Assembly: GCF_051124815.1 (NCBI RefSeq)
Contig: NZ_CP118489.1
Coordinates: 514,069-578,068 of the forward strand
Origin: Azospirillum sp051124815
GTDB lineage: Bacteria > Pseudomonadota > Alphaproteobacteria > Azospirillales > Azospirillaceae
Direction of reading: 5' to 3'
DNA length: 64,000 nt
The notes beneath the pieces were generated by a model. The model did no database searches, was not told the origin of the DNA, and saw nothing but the letters and a program-made list of their open reading frames with translations. The stretch's first letter is position 1, and every line of letters starts with the position of its first letter. Below, piece by piece: positions 26,401-34,817 of this stretch. The translations under genes were made by a program, and so were the position numbers.

Positions 26401-26892
26401 GTCGAGCGCCAGATCTTTCTGCCCCTCGTGCAGCAGCCGGCCGACCGAGCCGCCGGGGCCGCCGGTCAGCGCGATCAGCCCGGCGGAGCGACCCTCCAGC
26501 GCGTCCAGCGTCACCTGCGGGCCGGCCAGCGGGTCCGACTCCAGGAAGGCCTTGGACACCAGCGCCGTCAGGTTGCGGTAGCCCTCCTCGTTCTGGCACA
26601 GCAGGACGAGCTGGTCGGGGGTGGCCGCCGCCTTGCCGGGCAGGCCGGGCTTGGTCTGGGCGGGACCGACGCGGGTGATGCCCAGCACGGTGCCGATGAT
26701 CGGCTGCACGCCGGCATCCGACGCCGCCAGCGCGAATTCCAGCGCGCCGAACAGGTTGCCGCTGTCGGTGACGGCGACGGCCGGCATCTGCTGTTTCATG
26801 CAGAGCTTGACCAGCTCCTTCACCTTGATCGCACCTTCCGACAGCGAATAGGCGGAATGGACGCGCAGGTGGATGAAGTCGGCGTGGGGCAT
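23401..26892 (-). CDS. dnaE: DNA polymerase III alpha subunit
   Basis: The 1163-residue replicative polymerase starts with a PHP domain (HLRVHSAYSLSEGAIKVKEL). It has the polymerase acidic triad in PDFDIDFCQDRREEV (about residue 420) and finger/palm motifs such as GRGSGAGSVVAWAL and RHASTHAAGVVIGD. A clamp-binding-like GMDNLFG follows near residue 940, and an OB-fold tail (GIVVSKKEKTAKSGNRF, LTCQEIKPLEE) ends the chain. Length is normal for DnaE1. The ATG at 26892 (MPHADFIHLRVHS) is chosen; a longer frame would add more than 160 residues of unrelated sequence. The gene stands alone. A local G+C dip at 24040-24160, in the linker before the clamp site, is the only odd feature. Confidence 0.96.
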   Translation of the reverse strand: MPHADFIHLRVHSAYSLSEGAIKVKELVKLCMKQQMPAVAVTDSGNLFGALEFALAASDAGVQPIIGTVLGITRVGPAQTKPGLPGKAAATPDQLVLLCQNEEGYRNLTALVSKAFLESDPLAGPQVTLDALEGRSAGLIALTGGPGGSVGRLLHEGQKDLALDVLERLKRLFPGRLYVELQRHEGGRGHFATVENAVEPALIDLAYAHGLPLVATNDCYFATEDMYEAHDALLCIAEGAYLSQEDRRRLTPDHRFKSAEEMRLLFADLPEAVDNTVAIARRCSFLLKPIKPILPPFACEGGRTEDDELRAQSRAGLEMRLEKVVFTPDMTPEQREETRKTYFERLEFELDVIVKMKFPGYFLIVSDFIKWAKNQDIPVGPGRGSGAGSVVAWALTITDLDPLRFGLLFERFLNPERVSMPDFDIDFCQDRREEVIRYVQNKYGYDRVAQIITFGKLQARAVLRDVGRVLQMPYGQVDKICKMVPNNPANPVTLQQALDSEEMLRQARDGDDTVRHLIDIALKLEGLYRHASTHAAGVVIGDRPLQELVPLYRDPRSDMPVTQFNMKYVEQAGLVKFDFLGLKTLTVLKTAVDLIPEKPDLTTVPLDDEKSYQLLSRAEATGVFQLESSGMRDVLRRLKPNRLEDIIALVSLYRPGPMDNIPKYIRVKNGEEKADYMHDSLEGILKETFGIMIYQEQVMQIAQVLSGYSLGGADLLRRAMGKKIKEEMDNQRKIFCDGAEARGVKADLASMIFDQVMKFAGYGFNKSHAAAYALVAYHTAYLKANHPVEFMAASMTLDLGNTDKLNVFRQELTRLRIKLLTPDINKSDSIFGVEQLPDGTKAVRYALAAVKGVGLPAMRAVVEERRKNGPFKSLFDFARRLDLKTINKRQLENLACAGAFDGLNPNRAQVHAALESIISYAQTESAERAAGMDNLFGRGDGGLPEPKLPKVKDWEPLEKLKHEFGAIGFYLSAHPLDAYSGPLGRMKVVRSAELQTAIAKGGSTRYKMAGIVVSKKEKTAKSGNRFAFVELSDATGGYEVTLFSEVLAVNRDLLEPGRPVLMTVDAQLNGEEVRLTCQEIKPLEEAVASVSAGLRVVLRDPGPIEHLRATLDRLSRGKSRINVLVEVDPLKEIEIELPGSYTITAQSRSALKAVPGVVEVAEL

Positions 26893-27028
26893 GGCAACCG
26901 GAGATTTGCTGCGAGAAGGGCCCCTGGTTCTAGCACAGGCCGGAGGCTTCCCGCGACCGTCGCGCTGGCGCATGCGAACGTGGTATGGAAGTCGCCGCAT
27001 CATGACCAGGGATGGGGAGGACGCCGCG

Positions 27029-27670
27029 ATGGACCGGCAGCACCTTGCACCCGTCGCCCGACTGCGGCCGGCCTTCAGGGACCGCCGCGCCGTCCGGGCG
27101 GCGACGCCATTCGCCCTGCTGGCCGGTTTGGCGCTGGCGCTTTCCGCCTGCGAGACCGTGCCGCCGCCGCCGTCCGCGCCTCCCCCCGTGGCCGGGCTGG
27201 AGGACGGGCCGGCCAAGCCCTTCGGATCCGGCAAGGGCTGGACCGTCACCATCCATTCGCCGCCGAGCGGCAAGCGCTTCTGCGTCGCGGAGCGCGGGAT
27301 CCCGGTCGGGCAGAACGCCGCGCCGCGCCTGACCTTCCGCACCGCCTCCGTCGAATCGGGCTTCATCCTGTCGGGCTTCACCCCGTCGGACAGCGGGGCC
27401 GTGGTGAAGCCCGGCGAACGCTACGACCTGACCGTCAGCGCCGACATGGGACCGCGCCTGTCGCTGAGCGCCCGCGGCCTGCCCAACGGCAGCCTCTATG
27501 TCGCCGTGCCGACCAAGGGCTTCCTGGAGGAGATGGAGCCGCTGGCCCGCGCCCACCGCGTCAGCTTCCGCAGCAGCGGGCTGGGGGAACTCGGAACCAT
27601 GCTGCTGGGGGGATCGTCCTGGGCGATCAACGCGTCGGACGAATGCCGGATCCTGCACGCGGATCCGTAA
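27029..27670 (+). CDS. Putative lipoprotein
   Basis: The 213-residue product has a basic start, a hydrophobic segment (TPFALLAGLALALSAC) and the lipobox LSAC, so Cys near residue 41 should be lipidated and the protein membrane-anchored. The mature part begins with a proline-rich linker (ETVPPPPSAPPPVAG) and then a beta-rich domain (WTVTIHSPPSGKRFCVAERG, YDLTVSADMGPRLSLSARGL) with a second cysteine pair candidate (FCVAE and DECRIL). No family is recognised. The ATG at 27029 follows GGGGAGG; the frame is open upstream to 26873. It is divergent from dnaE with a short gap. Confidence 0.7.
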   Translation: MDRQHLAPVARLRPAFRDRRAVRAATPFALLAGLALALSACETVPPPPSAPPPVAGLEDGPAKPFGSGKGWTVTIHSPPSGKRFCVAERGIPVGQNAAPRLTFRTASVESGFILSGFTPSDSGAVVKPGERYDLTVSADMGPRLSLSARGLPNGSLYVAVPTKGFLEEMEPLARAHRVSFRSSGLGELGTMLLGGSSWAINASDECRILHADP

Positions 27671-27746
27671 AGGTTTGCGAGTCCAGCTGAGAGGCGTTTG
27701 AAAGGTCGAACCGCTTCGCGTCGGATCTCATCATGAGCGTCTTTTT

Positions 27747-27835
27747 GCCGTCATTCCCGCGAAGGCGGGAATCCAGAGTCCCGAAGGCAGATTTTTCGGA
27801 ACAGCCTGGATCCCCGCCTTCGCGGGGATGACGGC
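27747..27835. repeat. Palindromic REP/MITE-like element, copy 2
   Basis: The left arm (27747-27776) and right arm (27806-27835) repeat those of the element at 10612-10700; the 29-base spacer differs in sequence but not in length. It lies 3' of the lipoprotein gene, before the EamA gene. On the plus strand the arms read GCCGTCATTCCCGCGAAGG and, at the right, CGCGGGGATGACGGC. Confidence 0.9.
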
Positions 27836-27951
27836 CGAGAGAAGCCGCTGAAAACTCAATGTCACCGAGGTTGACGCGCAGGTCAGCCACGCGGCGAGCG
27901 CGCGCGTGCGCCGATTGACCGCCGCCGCGGCGCCCGTTTAGCCTTTCCATC

Positions 27952-28833
27952 ATGCGTGCTACCCACATCCTGCTCGCCGTGGCGGTCGCCGCCGTCTGGG
28001 GCTTCAACTTCGTCGCGATCAAGGTCGGATTGCGCGATTTCCCGCCGCTGCTGTTCTCCTGCCTGCGCTTCGCGCTGGCGGCGCTGCCGGTGGTGGTGCT
28101 GGGGTGGGGCAAGGGGCCGCCGGTGGCGTGGCGCTATGTGATCGGCATCGGCGTGATGCTGGGCGTGGTGAAGTTCCCGCTGCTGTTCCTGGGCATCGAT
28201 GTCGGCATGCCGGCGGGGCTCGCCTCGCTGGTGCTGCAGGCGCAGGCCTTCTTCACCGCCATCTTCGCCGCCTTCGCGCTGGGCGACCGGCCGGGACCGC
28301 GGCAGATCGGCGGCATGCTGGTCGCCTTCGCCGGCGTCGGGCTGATCGCGCTGGAGATGCCGGCGGGCGACTCGCTGCTCGGCCTCGGCCTGACGCTGGC
28401 GGCTGCGGCGGCCTGGGGCGTGTCGAACATCGTGATGAAGCAGGCCAAGGCGCCCGACCTGTTCAGCCTGATGGTCTGGGTCAGCCTGATCCCGCCGCTG
28501 CCGCTGCTGGCGATGTCGCTGGCGCTGGAGGGGCCGGATCGCATCGTCCATGCCTTCACCACCCTGACGGTCGTCGGAGTCGGATCGCTGGTCTACATCG
28601 CGGCGGCGGCGACGCTGTTCGGCTTCGCCGCCTGGGGCTTCCTGATGCGGCATTACCCGGCCAGCCTCGTCGCCCCCTTCTCGCTGCTGGTGCCGATCTT
28701 CGGCATGAGTTCCAGCGCGCTTTTGCTGGGCGAGACCTTCACCGCGGCGAAGCTGGCCGGCGGGCTGCTGGTCTTCGCCGGGCTGGCGCTGTCGGTGCTG
28801 AAGCTTCCCTCCCCGGTGCGGGCGCGGGCCTGA
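27952..28833 (+). CDS. EamA/DMT-family exporter
   Basis: The 293-residue protein has ten hydrophobic helices in two EamA repeats, typical of the drug/metabolite transporter superfamily. The first begins LAVAVAAVWGFNFVAIKVGL, and the second has the repeat LTLAAAAAWGVSNIVMKQAK. Such proteins export metabolites, amino acids or drugs, and the substrate cannot be told from sequence. It starts at an ATG 116 bases after the palindromic element. The next gene (28916) follows after 82 bases and is a kinase, unlikely to be functionally linked. Confidence 0.9.
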   Translation: MRATHILLAVAVAAVWGFNFVAIKVGLRDFPPLLFSCLRFALAALPVVVLGWGKGPPVAWRYVIGIGVMLGVVKFPLLFLGIDVGMPAGLASLVLQAQAFFTAIFAAFALGDRPGPRQIGGMLVAFAGVGLIALEMPAGDSLLGLGLTLAAAAAWGVSNIVMKQAKAPDLFSLMVWVSLIPPLPLLAMSLALEGPDRIVHAFTTLTVVGVGSLVYIAAAATLFGFAAWGFLMRHYPASLVAPFSLLVPIFGMSSSALLLGETFTAAKLAGGLLVFAGLALSVLKLPSPVRARA

Positions 28834-28915
28834 CGGGCTGCCCGGCCGCGAGGCGGGGGTCTGGAGACCGAAATCGTCAAGGTCCTATTAACCTTGACGA
28901 GCTTGACGCGGCGTT

Positions 28916-31234
28916 ATGGCGTCCGGATCATTGCGGACGATCAGTGCGTCACTAAACCATAGGCTAGCTTTGATCTCTCCCGAAAGGACCGCGCAGCCGG
29001 CCAGTCGCCCGCCGGGCGGCACGCCGGTTCCGCCGTCCTACCATTGGTTGGCCCATCTGCGCGCCAGCCGGCCGTTGCGCATCCTGCTGCTGATCGGCGG
29101 GCTGTCGGTCGCCGTGCTGCTGACGGCGACGATCCACTACATCGTCAGCATGCGCGAGCGCGAACTGGCGGGGGCGGAGCGTGAGCTGTCCACCCTGAAC
29201 CTGTCGCTGGCGGAACAGACGGCCAGCGCGACGCAGAGCGTCGATCTGGTGCTGACCACGATCATCGAGCAGCTGAAGGCGGACGGCATCGCCACGCCCG
29301 AGGACTATGTCCGCCGGATGGGCGGGCGCGACACCTACCAGATGCTGCGGGCGCGGATCAGCGGACTGCCGCAGTTGGACGCGGTGACGATGATCGCGGC
29401 CGACGGCCATTTGATCAACTTCTCGCGCTATTACCCGATTCCGCCGGTCAACGTGTCCGACCGGGATTATTTCGCCTATCTGCGCGACCACGACACCGAC
29501 GAGCCCTTCATCAGCGAACCGGTGCGCAACCGCGGCAACGGCAGCTGGACCATCTATCTGGCCCGCCGGATCAGCGGCCCGGACGGCGGCTTCGTCGGGC
29601 TGGTGCTGGGCGCCATCGAGCTGAGCTATTTCGAACGCATCTACAAGGCGCTGCAGCCGGAGGACGACGGCAGCATCAGCCTGTGGCGGCGCGACGGCCT
29701 CCTGCTGGCCCGCCATCCGATGCTGCCGGATATCGGCCGGCCGCTGGGCCAGGGCCAGTTCCTGAAGGTGCTGGAGCATGCGAAGTCGGGCGTCTTCGTG
29801 TCCGCAAAGGGGCTGGGCGACGGCGCCCGTCTGGTGGCGACGCGGGCGCTGGCCGACTATCCGCTGGTCGTCAACGTCACCCGCAGGCTGGACGCGGTGC
29901 TGAGCGAGTGGCGCATCCAGGCATTGACCATCGGCGCTGCCGGAGCCGTCGGCATCGCCGCGCTGCTGCTGTCGCTGTGGGCGCTGGCCCGCCAGTTCAG
30001 CGCGTACGAGGCTGCGACCTGGGCGATGGACGCCGCCCGCCGCGCGGTGGAGGGGCGGGAGCAGGCCGAACACGCCCTGCGCCAAAGCCAGAAGATGGAG
30101 GCGATCGGCCAGCTGACCGGCGGCGTCGCCCATGATTTCAACAACCTTCTGCAGGCCATCGGCATCAACCTGCATGTCATCGGCAGCCGCAGCGACGACG
30201 AGCGCATCGCCGGCCCGGCGCGGCTTGCCCTGCAGGCGGTGGAGCGGGGGGCGACCCTGACCCAGCATTTGCTGGCCTTCTCGCGCCGGCAGCAGCTTCG
30301 CCCTGTCCCGGTCGACGTGGCGGCGCTGGTGGAGCGGGTCAGCCGCCTGCTCGGCCGCACGCTGGGGCAGCCGGTGCGGATCGTGACGGAGGTCGCCCCC
30401 GACCTGTGGCCGGCGATGATCGACCCGACCCAGCTGGAAATGGCTGTGCTGAACCTGGCGCTGAACGCCCGCGACGCCATGCCCGGCGGCGGCACGCTGT
30501 GGATCCTGGCCGGCAACCGGTCGGTCGGCGCTGGTCCGGTGGAGGGGATGGCGGCCGGCGACTATGTCGTGCTGCGGGTGCGCGACACCGGCACCGGCAT
30601 GCCGGAACATGTGGCCGCCCGTGCCTTCGAACCCTTCTTCACCACCAAGGAGGTCGGGCGCGGCACCGGGCTGGGCCTCAGCATGGTGCATGGGCTGGCG
30701 ACCCAGTCCGGCGGCGGGGTGGAACTGGACAGCCGGCAGGGGCTGGGCACCACGGTGACGCTCTATCTGCCGCGCGCCCGTCAGGAGGCGGATGCGCCCT
30801 CTGCCGGAATCGCCGCGCCCCCGGCGCCGGAGACGGCAAGGGCGGACGCGGCCGGCATCGGCGAGGGCTGCGCCGTCCTGCTGGTGGATGACGAGGAGCT
30901 GGTGCGCAGCGCCACCGCCGGCTATCTGGAACAGGCGGGCTTCGCGGTGCGCGAGGCGGCCGACGCGGCGGCGGCCCTGTCGCTGCTCGACCACGGCTTC
31001 CGGCCGGACGTGATCGTCACCGACCACATGATGCCGGGGATGACCGGGCTCGACATGGCCCGCACCCTGCGCGCCCGTCGCGACGCGACGCCGATCCTGA
31101 TGGTCACCGGCTATGCCGAGGATTTGACCTCCACCGCCGCGGCGCAGGAGGTGGACCTGACCGTGCTGTCCAAGCCGATCGAACCGTCCCGGCTGGTCCG
31201 CTCCATCCGCGACATGGCGGCGGTGGAGGGCTGA
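28916..31234 (+). CDS. Cache-domain hybrid histidine kinase with receiver
   Basis: The 772-residue protein has a cytoplasmic start, a first membrane helix (PLRILLLIGGLSVAVLLTAT, near residue 55) and a periplasmic Cache/PDC sensor (LDAVTMIAADGHLINFSRYY, DRDYFAYLRDHDTDEPFISE). A second helix lies near 345. NtrB-class HisKA with His406 (GGVAHDFNNLLQAIGINL) precedes the ATPase (NLALNARDAMPGGG, DTGTGMP, GTGLGLSMVHGL). The C-terminal receiver has Asp703 (VIVTDHMMPGMTG) and a KP motif. The ATG at 28916 lies directly in a GTTATGG context without a strong ribosome site, so the start is moderately sure. Its ligand and output partner are unknown. Confidence 0.9.
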   Translation: MASGSLRTISASLNHRLALISPERTAQPASRPPGGTPVPPSYHWLAHLRASRPLRILLLIGGLSVAVLLTATIHYIVSMRERELAGAERELSTLNLSLAEQTASATQSVDLVLTTIIEQLKADGIATPEDYVRRMGGRDTYQMLRARISGLPQLDAVTMIAADGHLINFSRYYPIPPVNVSDRDYFAYLRDHDTDEPFISEPVRNRGNGSWTIYLARRISGPDGGFVGLVLGAIELSYFERIYKALQPEDDGSISLWRRDGLLLARHPMLPDIGRPLGQGQFLKVLEHAKSGVFVSAKGLGDGARLVATRALADYPLVVNVTRRLDAVLSEWRIQALTIGAAGAVGIAALLLSLWALARQFSAYEAATWAMDAARRAVEGREQAEHALRQSQKMEAIGQLTGGVAHDFNNLLQAIGINLHVIGSRSDDERIAGPARLALQAVERGATLTQHLLAFSRRQQLRPVPVDVAALVERVSRLLGRTLGQPVRIVTEVAPDLWPAMIDPTQLEMAVLNLALNARDAMPGGGTLWILAGNRSVGAGPVEGMAAGDYVVLRVRDTGTGMPEHVAARAFEPFFTTKEVGRGTGLGLSMVHGLATQSGGGVELDSRQGLGTTVTLYLPRARQEADAPSAGIAAPPAPETARADAAGIGEGCAVLLVDDEELVRSATAGYLEQAGFAVREAADAAAALSLLDHGFRPDVIVTDHMMPGMTGLDMARTLRARRDATPILMVTGYAEDLTSTAAAQEVDLTVLSKPIEPSRLVRSIRDMAAVEG

Positions 31235-31327
31235 GCGGATCCCCGAGGAAACAGGGTCCAAGGGAACAGGTAGGGGCGTTGCGGCGTTGGAAAGGCGATT
31301 TCCGTCCATTTCAGCCCCGGAGCAGCC

Positions 31328-31651
31328 ATGAACGCCCAATCCACGATCCGCGACGCCTACGACAGCGTGTTCGAAGGCCACACCAACCTGGGTATGGGCG
31401 AGCGCATCGTCTCGACCGGTCTCGGCCTTGCCGTCGCGGCGGGCGGCCTGCGCAAGGGCGCCAGCATCCCCGGCGCCATCATGGGGCTGGTCGGCGCCGC
31501 CCTGGTCGCCCGCGGCATGAGCGGCCATTGCCCGGTCAAGGAACGCCTGTCCGGCCACCAGCAAGACCGGCTGGGTCATAGCGGCTCCCAGGGCGGTTCC
31601 TACGGCGAGTCGCGGGGCGTCGATCACTCGCGCATGGCGGAGACCTACTGA
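31328..31651 (+). CDS. DUF2892-type inner membrane protein
   Basis: The 107-residue protein has two short hydrophobic segments (GERIVSTGLGLAVAAGGLRK and GAIMGLVGAALVARGMSGHC) and ends in a polar Gly/Ser-rich tail. The GERIVSTGLG, glycine-rich pair of helices and GHCPVKERL pattern match DUF2892 (YgaP membrane-part-like). Members are small membrane proteins of uncertain role, sometimes fused to rhodanese. The ATG at 31328 is preceded by GGAGC. It stands 93 bases after the kinase and may be its own unit. Confidence 0.8.
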   Translation: MNAQSTIRDAYDSVFEGHTNLGMGERIVSTGLGLAVAAGGLRKGASIPGAIMGLVGAALVARGMSGHCPVKERLSGHQQDRLGHSGSQGGSYGESRGVDHSRMAETY

Positions 31652-31688
31652 CCGGCACCGCGCCGGATCGGATCCGTTCACCGTCTGT

Positions 31689-31711
31689 CGCATTCCATTC
31701 ACGGGAATGCG
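31689..31711. repeat. 8-bp inverted repeat before ggt
   Basis: CGCATTCC (31689-31696) and GGAATGCG (31704-31711) are separated by seven bases. It lies between the DUF2892 gene and ggt. No T-run follows, so an operator is more likely than a terminator; no factor can be named. Confidence 0.4.
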
Positions 31712-31845
31712 TGACGCCATTAACCCTGATGGTGAATTGTTGGGCAGACCAGCGACGGGGTGAAGACCGGGGAAGGCGGGTGTGACATCCTGCCCTACCC
31801 GGGCTGAGGCCCCCGACCTGACGTCCCGCTCAGGAGATTCACCGC

Positions 31846-33615
31846 ATGTGGTTCCCCGCTATCCGATCCCGTTCCGCCATCGCGGCGGTGGCCGCGCTCT
31901 GCGTCGGCTCGGCGCTCGTGCTGCCGGTGCCGGCGCTCGCCCAGAAGGCCACCTCCGCACCGGCTTCGGTCCGCTACGACATCGGCTACGACATCTTCTA
32001 TCCCGTCCGCGGACAGAACGGGATGGTCGCCTCCGAACACCGGCTGGCGACCGAGATCGGCGTCGACATCCTCAAGCGCGGCGGCAATGCGGTCGATGCG
32101 GCGGTGGCCGTCGGCTTCGCCCTGGCGGTGGTGCTGCCGAACGCCGGCAATGTCGGCGGTGGCGGCTTCATGGTCGTCCATGACGCCAAGAGCGGCAAGG
32201 ACGTCGCCATCGACTTCCGCGAGATGGCCCCGGCCAAGGCCTTCCGCGACATGTATCTCGACCAGCAGGGCAAGGTTGTCCCCGACCGCTCGCTCTACAC
32301 CCATCTGGCGGTCGGCATCCCCGGCACCGTCGCCGGGTTGGCCCATGCGCTGGAAAAATACGGCACGATGAAGCTGGCCGACGTGATGGCCCCGGCGATC
32401 AAGCTGGCGCGCGAGGGCTACACCGTCACGCCGCAGCTGGCCGGCCTGCTGGAGGTCGAGCGCGACCATCTGGCGGCGTGGGACGCCACCAAAGCCATCT
32501 TCTTCAAGGACGGCCGCCCGCTGACCGCCGGCGAGACGCTGGCCAACCCCGACCTCGCCAACTCGCTGGAGATGATCGCCCAGCAGGGGGCGAAGGCCTT
32601 CTATGAAGGCGCCATCGCCGACAGGATCGCGGCGGAAATGGCGAAACACGGCGGCTACATCACCAAGGAGGACCTGAAGGCCTACAGGGTGGTGGAGCGC
32701 GAGCCGGTCAGCGGCACCTACCGCGGCTATACGGTCAAGTCGATGCCGCCGCCCAGCTCCGGCGGGACGCACATCATCCAGATGCTGAACATCCTGGAGC
32801 GCTGGCCGCTGAAGGACTACGGCCCCGACAGCGCCAAGGCGATCCACCTGATGGCGGAGGCGATGAAGCTCGCCTATGCCGACCGCTCCGAATATCTGGG
32901 CGATCCCGACTTCACCAAGGTGCCGGTGAAGGGCCTGACCTCGCGCAAATACGCCGACGAGCTGGCGGCGAAGATCGATCCGGAGAAGGCGACCCCGGCC
33001 AGCAGCATCAAGCCCGGCAAGCCGGCGCCCTACGAGAGCGACCAGACCACCCATTTCTCGGTGGCGGACAGCCAGGGCAACGTGGTCAGCACCACCTACA
33101 CGCTGAACCTCAATTTCGGCAGCGGCATCGTCGCCGCGGGCACCGGCATCCTGCTGAACAACGAGATGGACGATTTCTCGGCCAAGCCGGGCGTGCCCAA
33201 CGCCTTCGGCCTGATCGGCGGCGACGCCAACGCCATCCAGGCCTACAAGCGGCCGCTCAGCTCGATGTCGCCGACCATCGTGCTGAAGGACGGCAAGCCC
33301 TGGCTGGTCACCGGAAGCCCCGGCGGCAGCCGCATCATCACCACCACCATGGAGACGGTGATCGACCACATCGATTTCGCCATGAATCCGGCAGAGGCCG
33401 CCGCCCTGCCGCGCGTCCATCACCAGTGGACCCCCGACGAGCTGCGGGTGGAGAAGGGGCTCAGCCCCGACACCGTGCGGCTGCTGGAACAGATGGGCCA
33501 CAAGGTGGTGGTGAAGCCGACGATGGGCCGCACCCAGACCATCCAGCTGCGCGACGACGGGCTGTACGGCTATTCCGACCCGCGCAACCCCGACGGCATG
33601 ACGATCGGATATTGA
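31846..33615 (+). CDS. ggt: Gamma-glutamyltranspeptidase
   Basis: The 589-residue enzyme is exported by a signal peptide (AIAAVAALCVGSALVLPVPA, then LAQ) and matures by self-cleavage. The small subunit would begin at Thr401 in DQTTHFSVADSQGNVVSTTY, the nucleophile region of the N-terminal-nucleophile family. Earlier motifs (KRGGNAVDAAVAVGFALAVV, NAGNVGGGGFMVV) and the later GSPGGSRIITTTMETVID fit the family. It hydrolyses glutathione and other gamma-glutamyl compounds in the periplasm. Length is typical. The ATG at 31846 opens the signal peptide. It appears to be a single gene; the hairpin at 33634 may reflect its 3' end. Confidence 0.95.
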   Translation: MWFPAIRSRSAIAAVAALCVGSALVLPVPALAQKATSAPASVRYDIGYDIFYPVRGQNGMVASEHRLATEIGVDILKRGGNAVDAAVAVGFALAVVLPNAGNVGGGGFMVVHDAKSGKDVAIDFREMAPAKAFRDMYLDQQGKVVPDRSLYTHLAVGIPGTVAGLAHALEKYGTMKLADVMAPAIKLAREGYTVTPQLAGLLEVERDHLAAWDATKAIFFKDGRPLTAGETLANPDLANSLEMIAQQGAKAFYEGAIADRIAAEMAKHGGYITKEDLKAYRVVEREPVSGTYRGYTVKSMPPPSSGGTHIIQMLNILERWPLKDYGPDSAKAIHLMAEAMKLAYADRSEYLGDPDFTKVPVKGLTSRKYADELAAKIDPEKATPASSIKPGKPAPYESDQTTHFSVADSQGNVVSTTYTLNLNFGSGIVAAGTGILLNNEMDDFSAKPGVPNAFGLIGGDANAIQAYKRPLSSMSPTIVLKDGKPWLVTGSPGGSRIITTTMETVIDHIDFAMNPAEAAALPRVHHQWTPDELRVEKGLSPDTVRLLEQMGHKVVVKPTMGRTQTIQLRDDGLYGYSDPRNPDGMTIGY

Positions 33616-33633
33616 GGGAGAAGAGTGACGGGG

Positions 33634-33653
33634 GCCCGGCTGAAAGGCCGGGC
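33634..33653 (+). terminator. Hairpin after ggt, weak terminator
   Basis: GCCCGGC-tgaaag-GCCGGGC forms a 7-bp G+C stem 18 bases after the ggt stop. The following bases (TCCACATTCCC) do not form a T-run, so it may be only a stabilising 3' hairpin. Confidence 0.35.
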
Positions 33654-33824
33654 TCCACATTCCCGTATACAAAGAAAAAGCAGCGTGCTTTGGTAACCTG
33701 CGATCCGCCTTGCCGGGCGGTGCAGGGCCGGGAGCCCCGTGCCTGTTCGGATAAGGCAACGGAACAGTTGGCTTAAGGCGGGCCGGTCGGTTAGCCTTTG
33801 CAGGAGTGAACCGGAGCATTTGCC

Positions 33825-34220
33825 GTGGATAAGGCCTTGGTCGAGAAGAACCGCGAGTGGACCTATCAGCGTGAAGGAAAGCAGCCCGTCACCATCCGGG
33901 TCGCAGATTTCGAGCGCGAGGGGAAGCGCATCGTCGCCTTCCTGGAACAGACCGACATCGCCAAGGCGGCCGGGTCGCCCCAGCCCGCCGTGAATGACTG
34001 GCCTCGCATCGCCGAGGCCTATGCGCAGGAACAGGGCGTGTCGCTGAGCGACATCTATTGGTACGAGCTGCACCCGCGCCGCTTCGCCAATGGCCGGCCC
34101 AACGTGTCGGAATACCGCCCCGGCATGGCCGAATGGCGCTTCGAGACCAGCATCCCGCTCGCCCGCGCCATCGTGGAGCAGCTGGGCTTCGACCCCGACA
34201 ACCTGCCGCTCGACATCTGA
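33825..34220 (+). CDS. Hypothetical 131-residue protein
   Basis: The product starts MDKALVEKNREWTYQREGKQ and is soluble and mixed alpha/beta, with aromatic-rich stretches (SLSDIYWYELHPRRFANGRP, YRPGMAEWRFETSIPLARAI). It has no signal peptide or recognised family. The ATG at 33825 is preceded by the run GGAGCATTTGCCG, a reasonable ribosome site. Codon use matches the genome. Function is unknown. Confidence 0.65.
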   Translation: MDKALVEKNREWTYQREGKQPVTIRVADFEREGKRIVAFLEQTDIAKAAGSPQPAVNDWPRIAEAYAQEQGVSLSDIYWYELHPRRFANGRPNVSEYRPGMAEWRFETSIPLARAIVEQLGFDPDNLPLDI

Positions 34221-34309
34221 TCGTCCTGCTTAGCGCCCTGGACGGGACCCCGCGCGCGCAGCCCCTGTGATGCGCCGCGGGACCGGTGTATGATGCCCGC
34301 CGGAGCCAT

Positions 34310-34345
34310 GCGATCGGCTGGGCGATCGGCTGGGCGATCGGCGGG
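34310..34345. repeat. 12-bp tandem repeat, three units
   Basis: GCGATCGGCTGG occurs at 34310-34321 and 34322-34333; the third unit (34334-34345) differs by one base. It lies just before the secreted repeat protein, in its likely leader. GCGATCGG-type units suggest replication slippage. Confidence 0.75.
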
Positions 34346-34375
34346 ACAGCAGTCCCGCGTCGTGGCGGGAGACGG

Positions 34376-34801
34376 ATGATGAAGACGGTGCGGAGGGCGG
34401 TCGCCCTGGGTGCTGTGATGCTGGCGGCCGTGGCCGCCGCCGCGGTGGTGTCGGTTCCGGGAACGGCGCAGGCGCGCACGTCGGTGTCGGTCGGCATCGG
34501 CGTCGGGCCGATTTTCCCCGGCTACGGCTATTACCGCCCCTACCATTATTATGCCCCGCCGCCACCGGTGGTGCAGTATTACGCGCCGCCGCCGGTCGTC
34601 TATGCACCCCCGCCGCCGGTCCAATATTATGCGCCGCCGCCTGCCGCGGTCGGCGTCGATCCGGCCGGCCCGGTCTATTATTCGCGCAGCGGTCAGCAAT
34701 GCCGCGAATACCAGAGCCGCGCCATGGTCGGCGGCCGGTCGCAGCCGGTCTACGGCACCGCCTGTCTCCAGCCCGACGGCACCTGGCGCATCGTCAACTG
34801 A
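34376..34801 (+). CDS. Secreted Tyr/Pro-rich protein
   Basis: The 141-residue protein has a signal peptide (TVRRAVALGAVMLAAVAAAA, then PGTAQA) and a mature start rich in Gly, Tyr and Pro. A low-complexity repeat (YYAPPPPVVQ, YYAPPPVVYAPPPPVQYYAP) precedes a small C-terminal domain (CREYQSRAMVGGRSQPVYGT, ACLQPDGTWRIV) with two cysteines. The tail resembles surface-antigen/17-kDa-type glycine-zipper endings (RT0821/Lpp0805-like). It probably sits in the envelope. The ATG at 34376 or 34379 is used; GGCGGGAGACGG precedes it. Confidence 0.7.
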   Translation: MMKTVRRAVALGAVMLAAVAAAAVVSVPGTAQARTSVSVGIGVGPIFPGYGYYRPYHYYAPPPPVVQYYAPPPVVYAPPPPVQYYAPPPAAVGVDPAGPVYYSRSGQQCREYQSRAMVGGRSQPVYGTACLQPDGTWRIVN

Positions 34802-34817
34802 CGGCGCGCCGCTCGGC

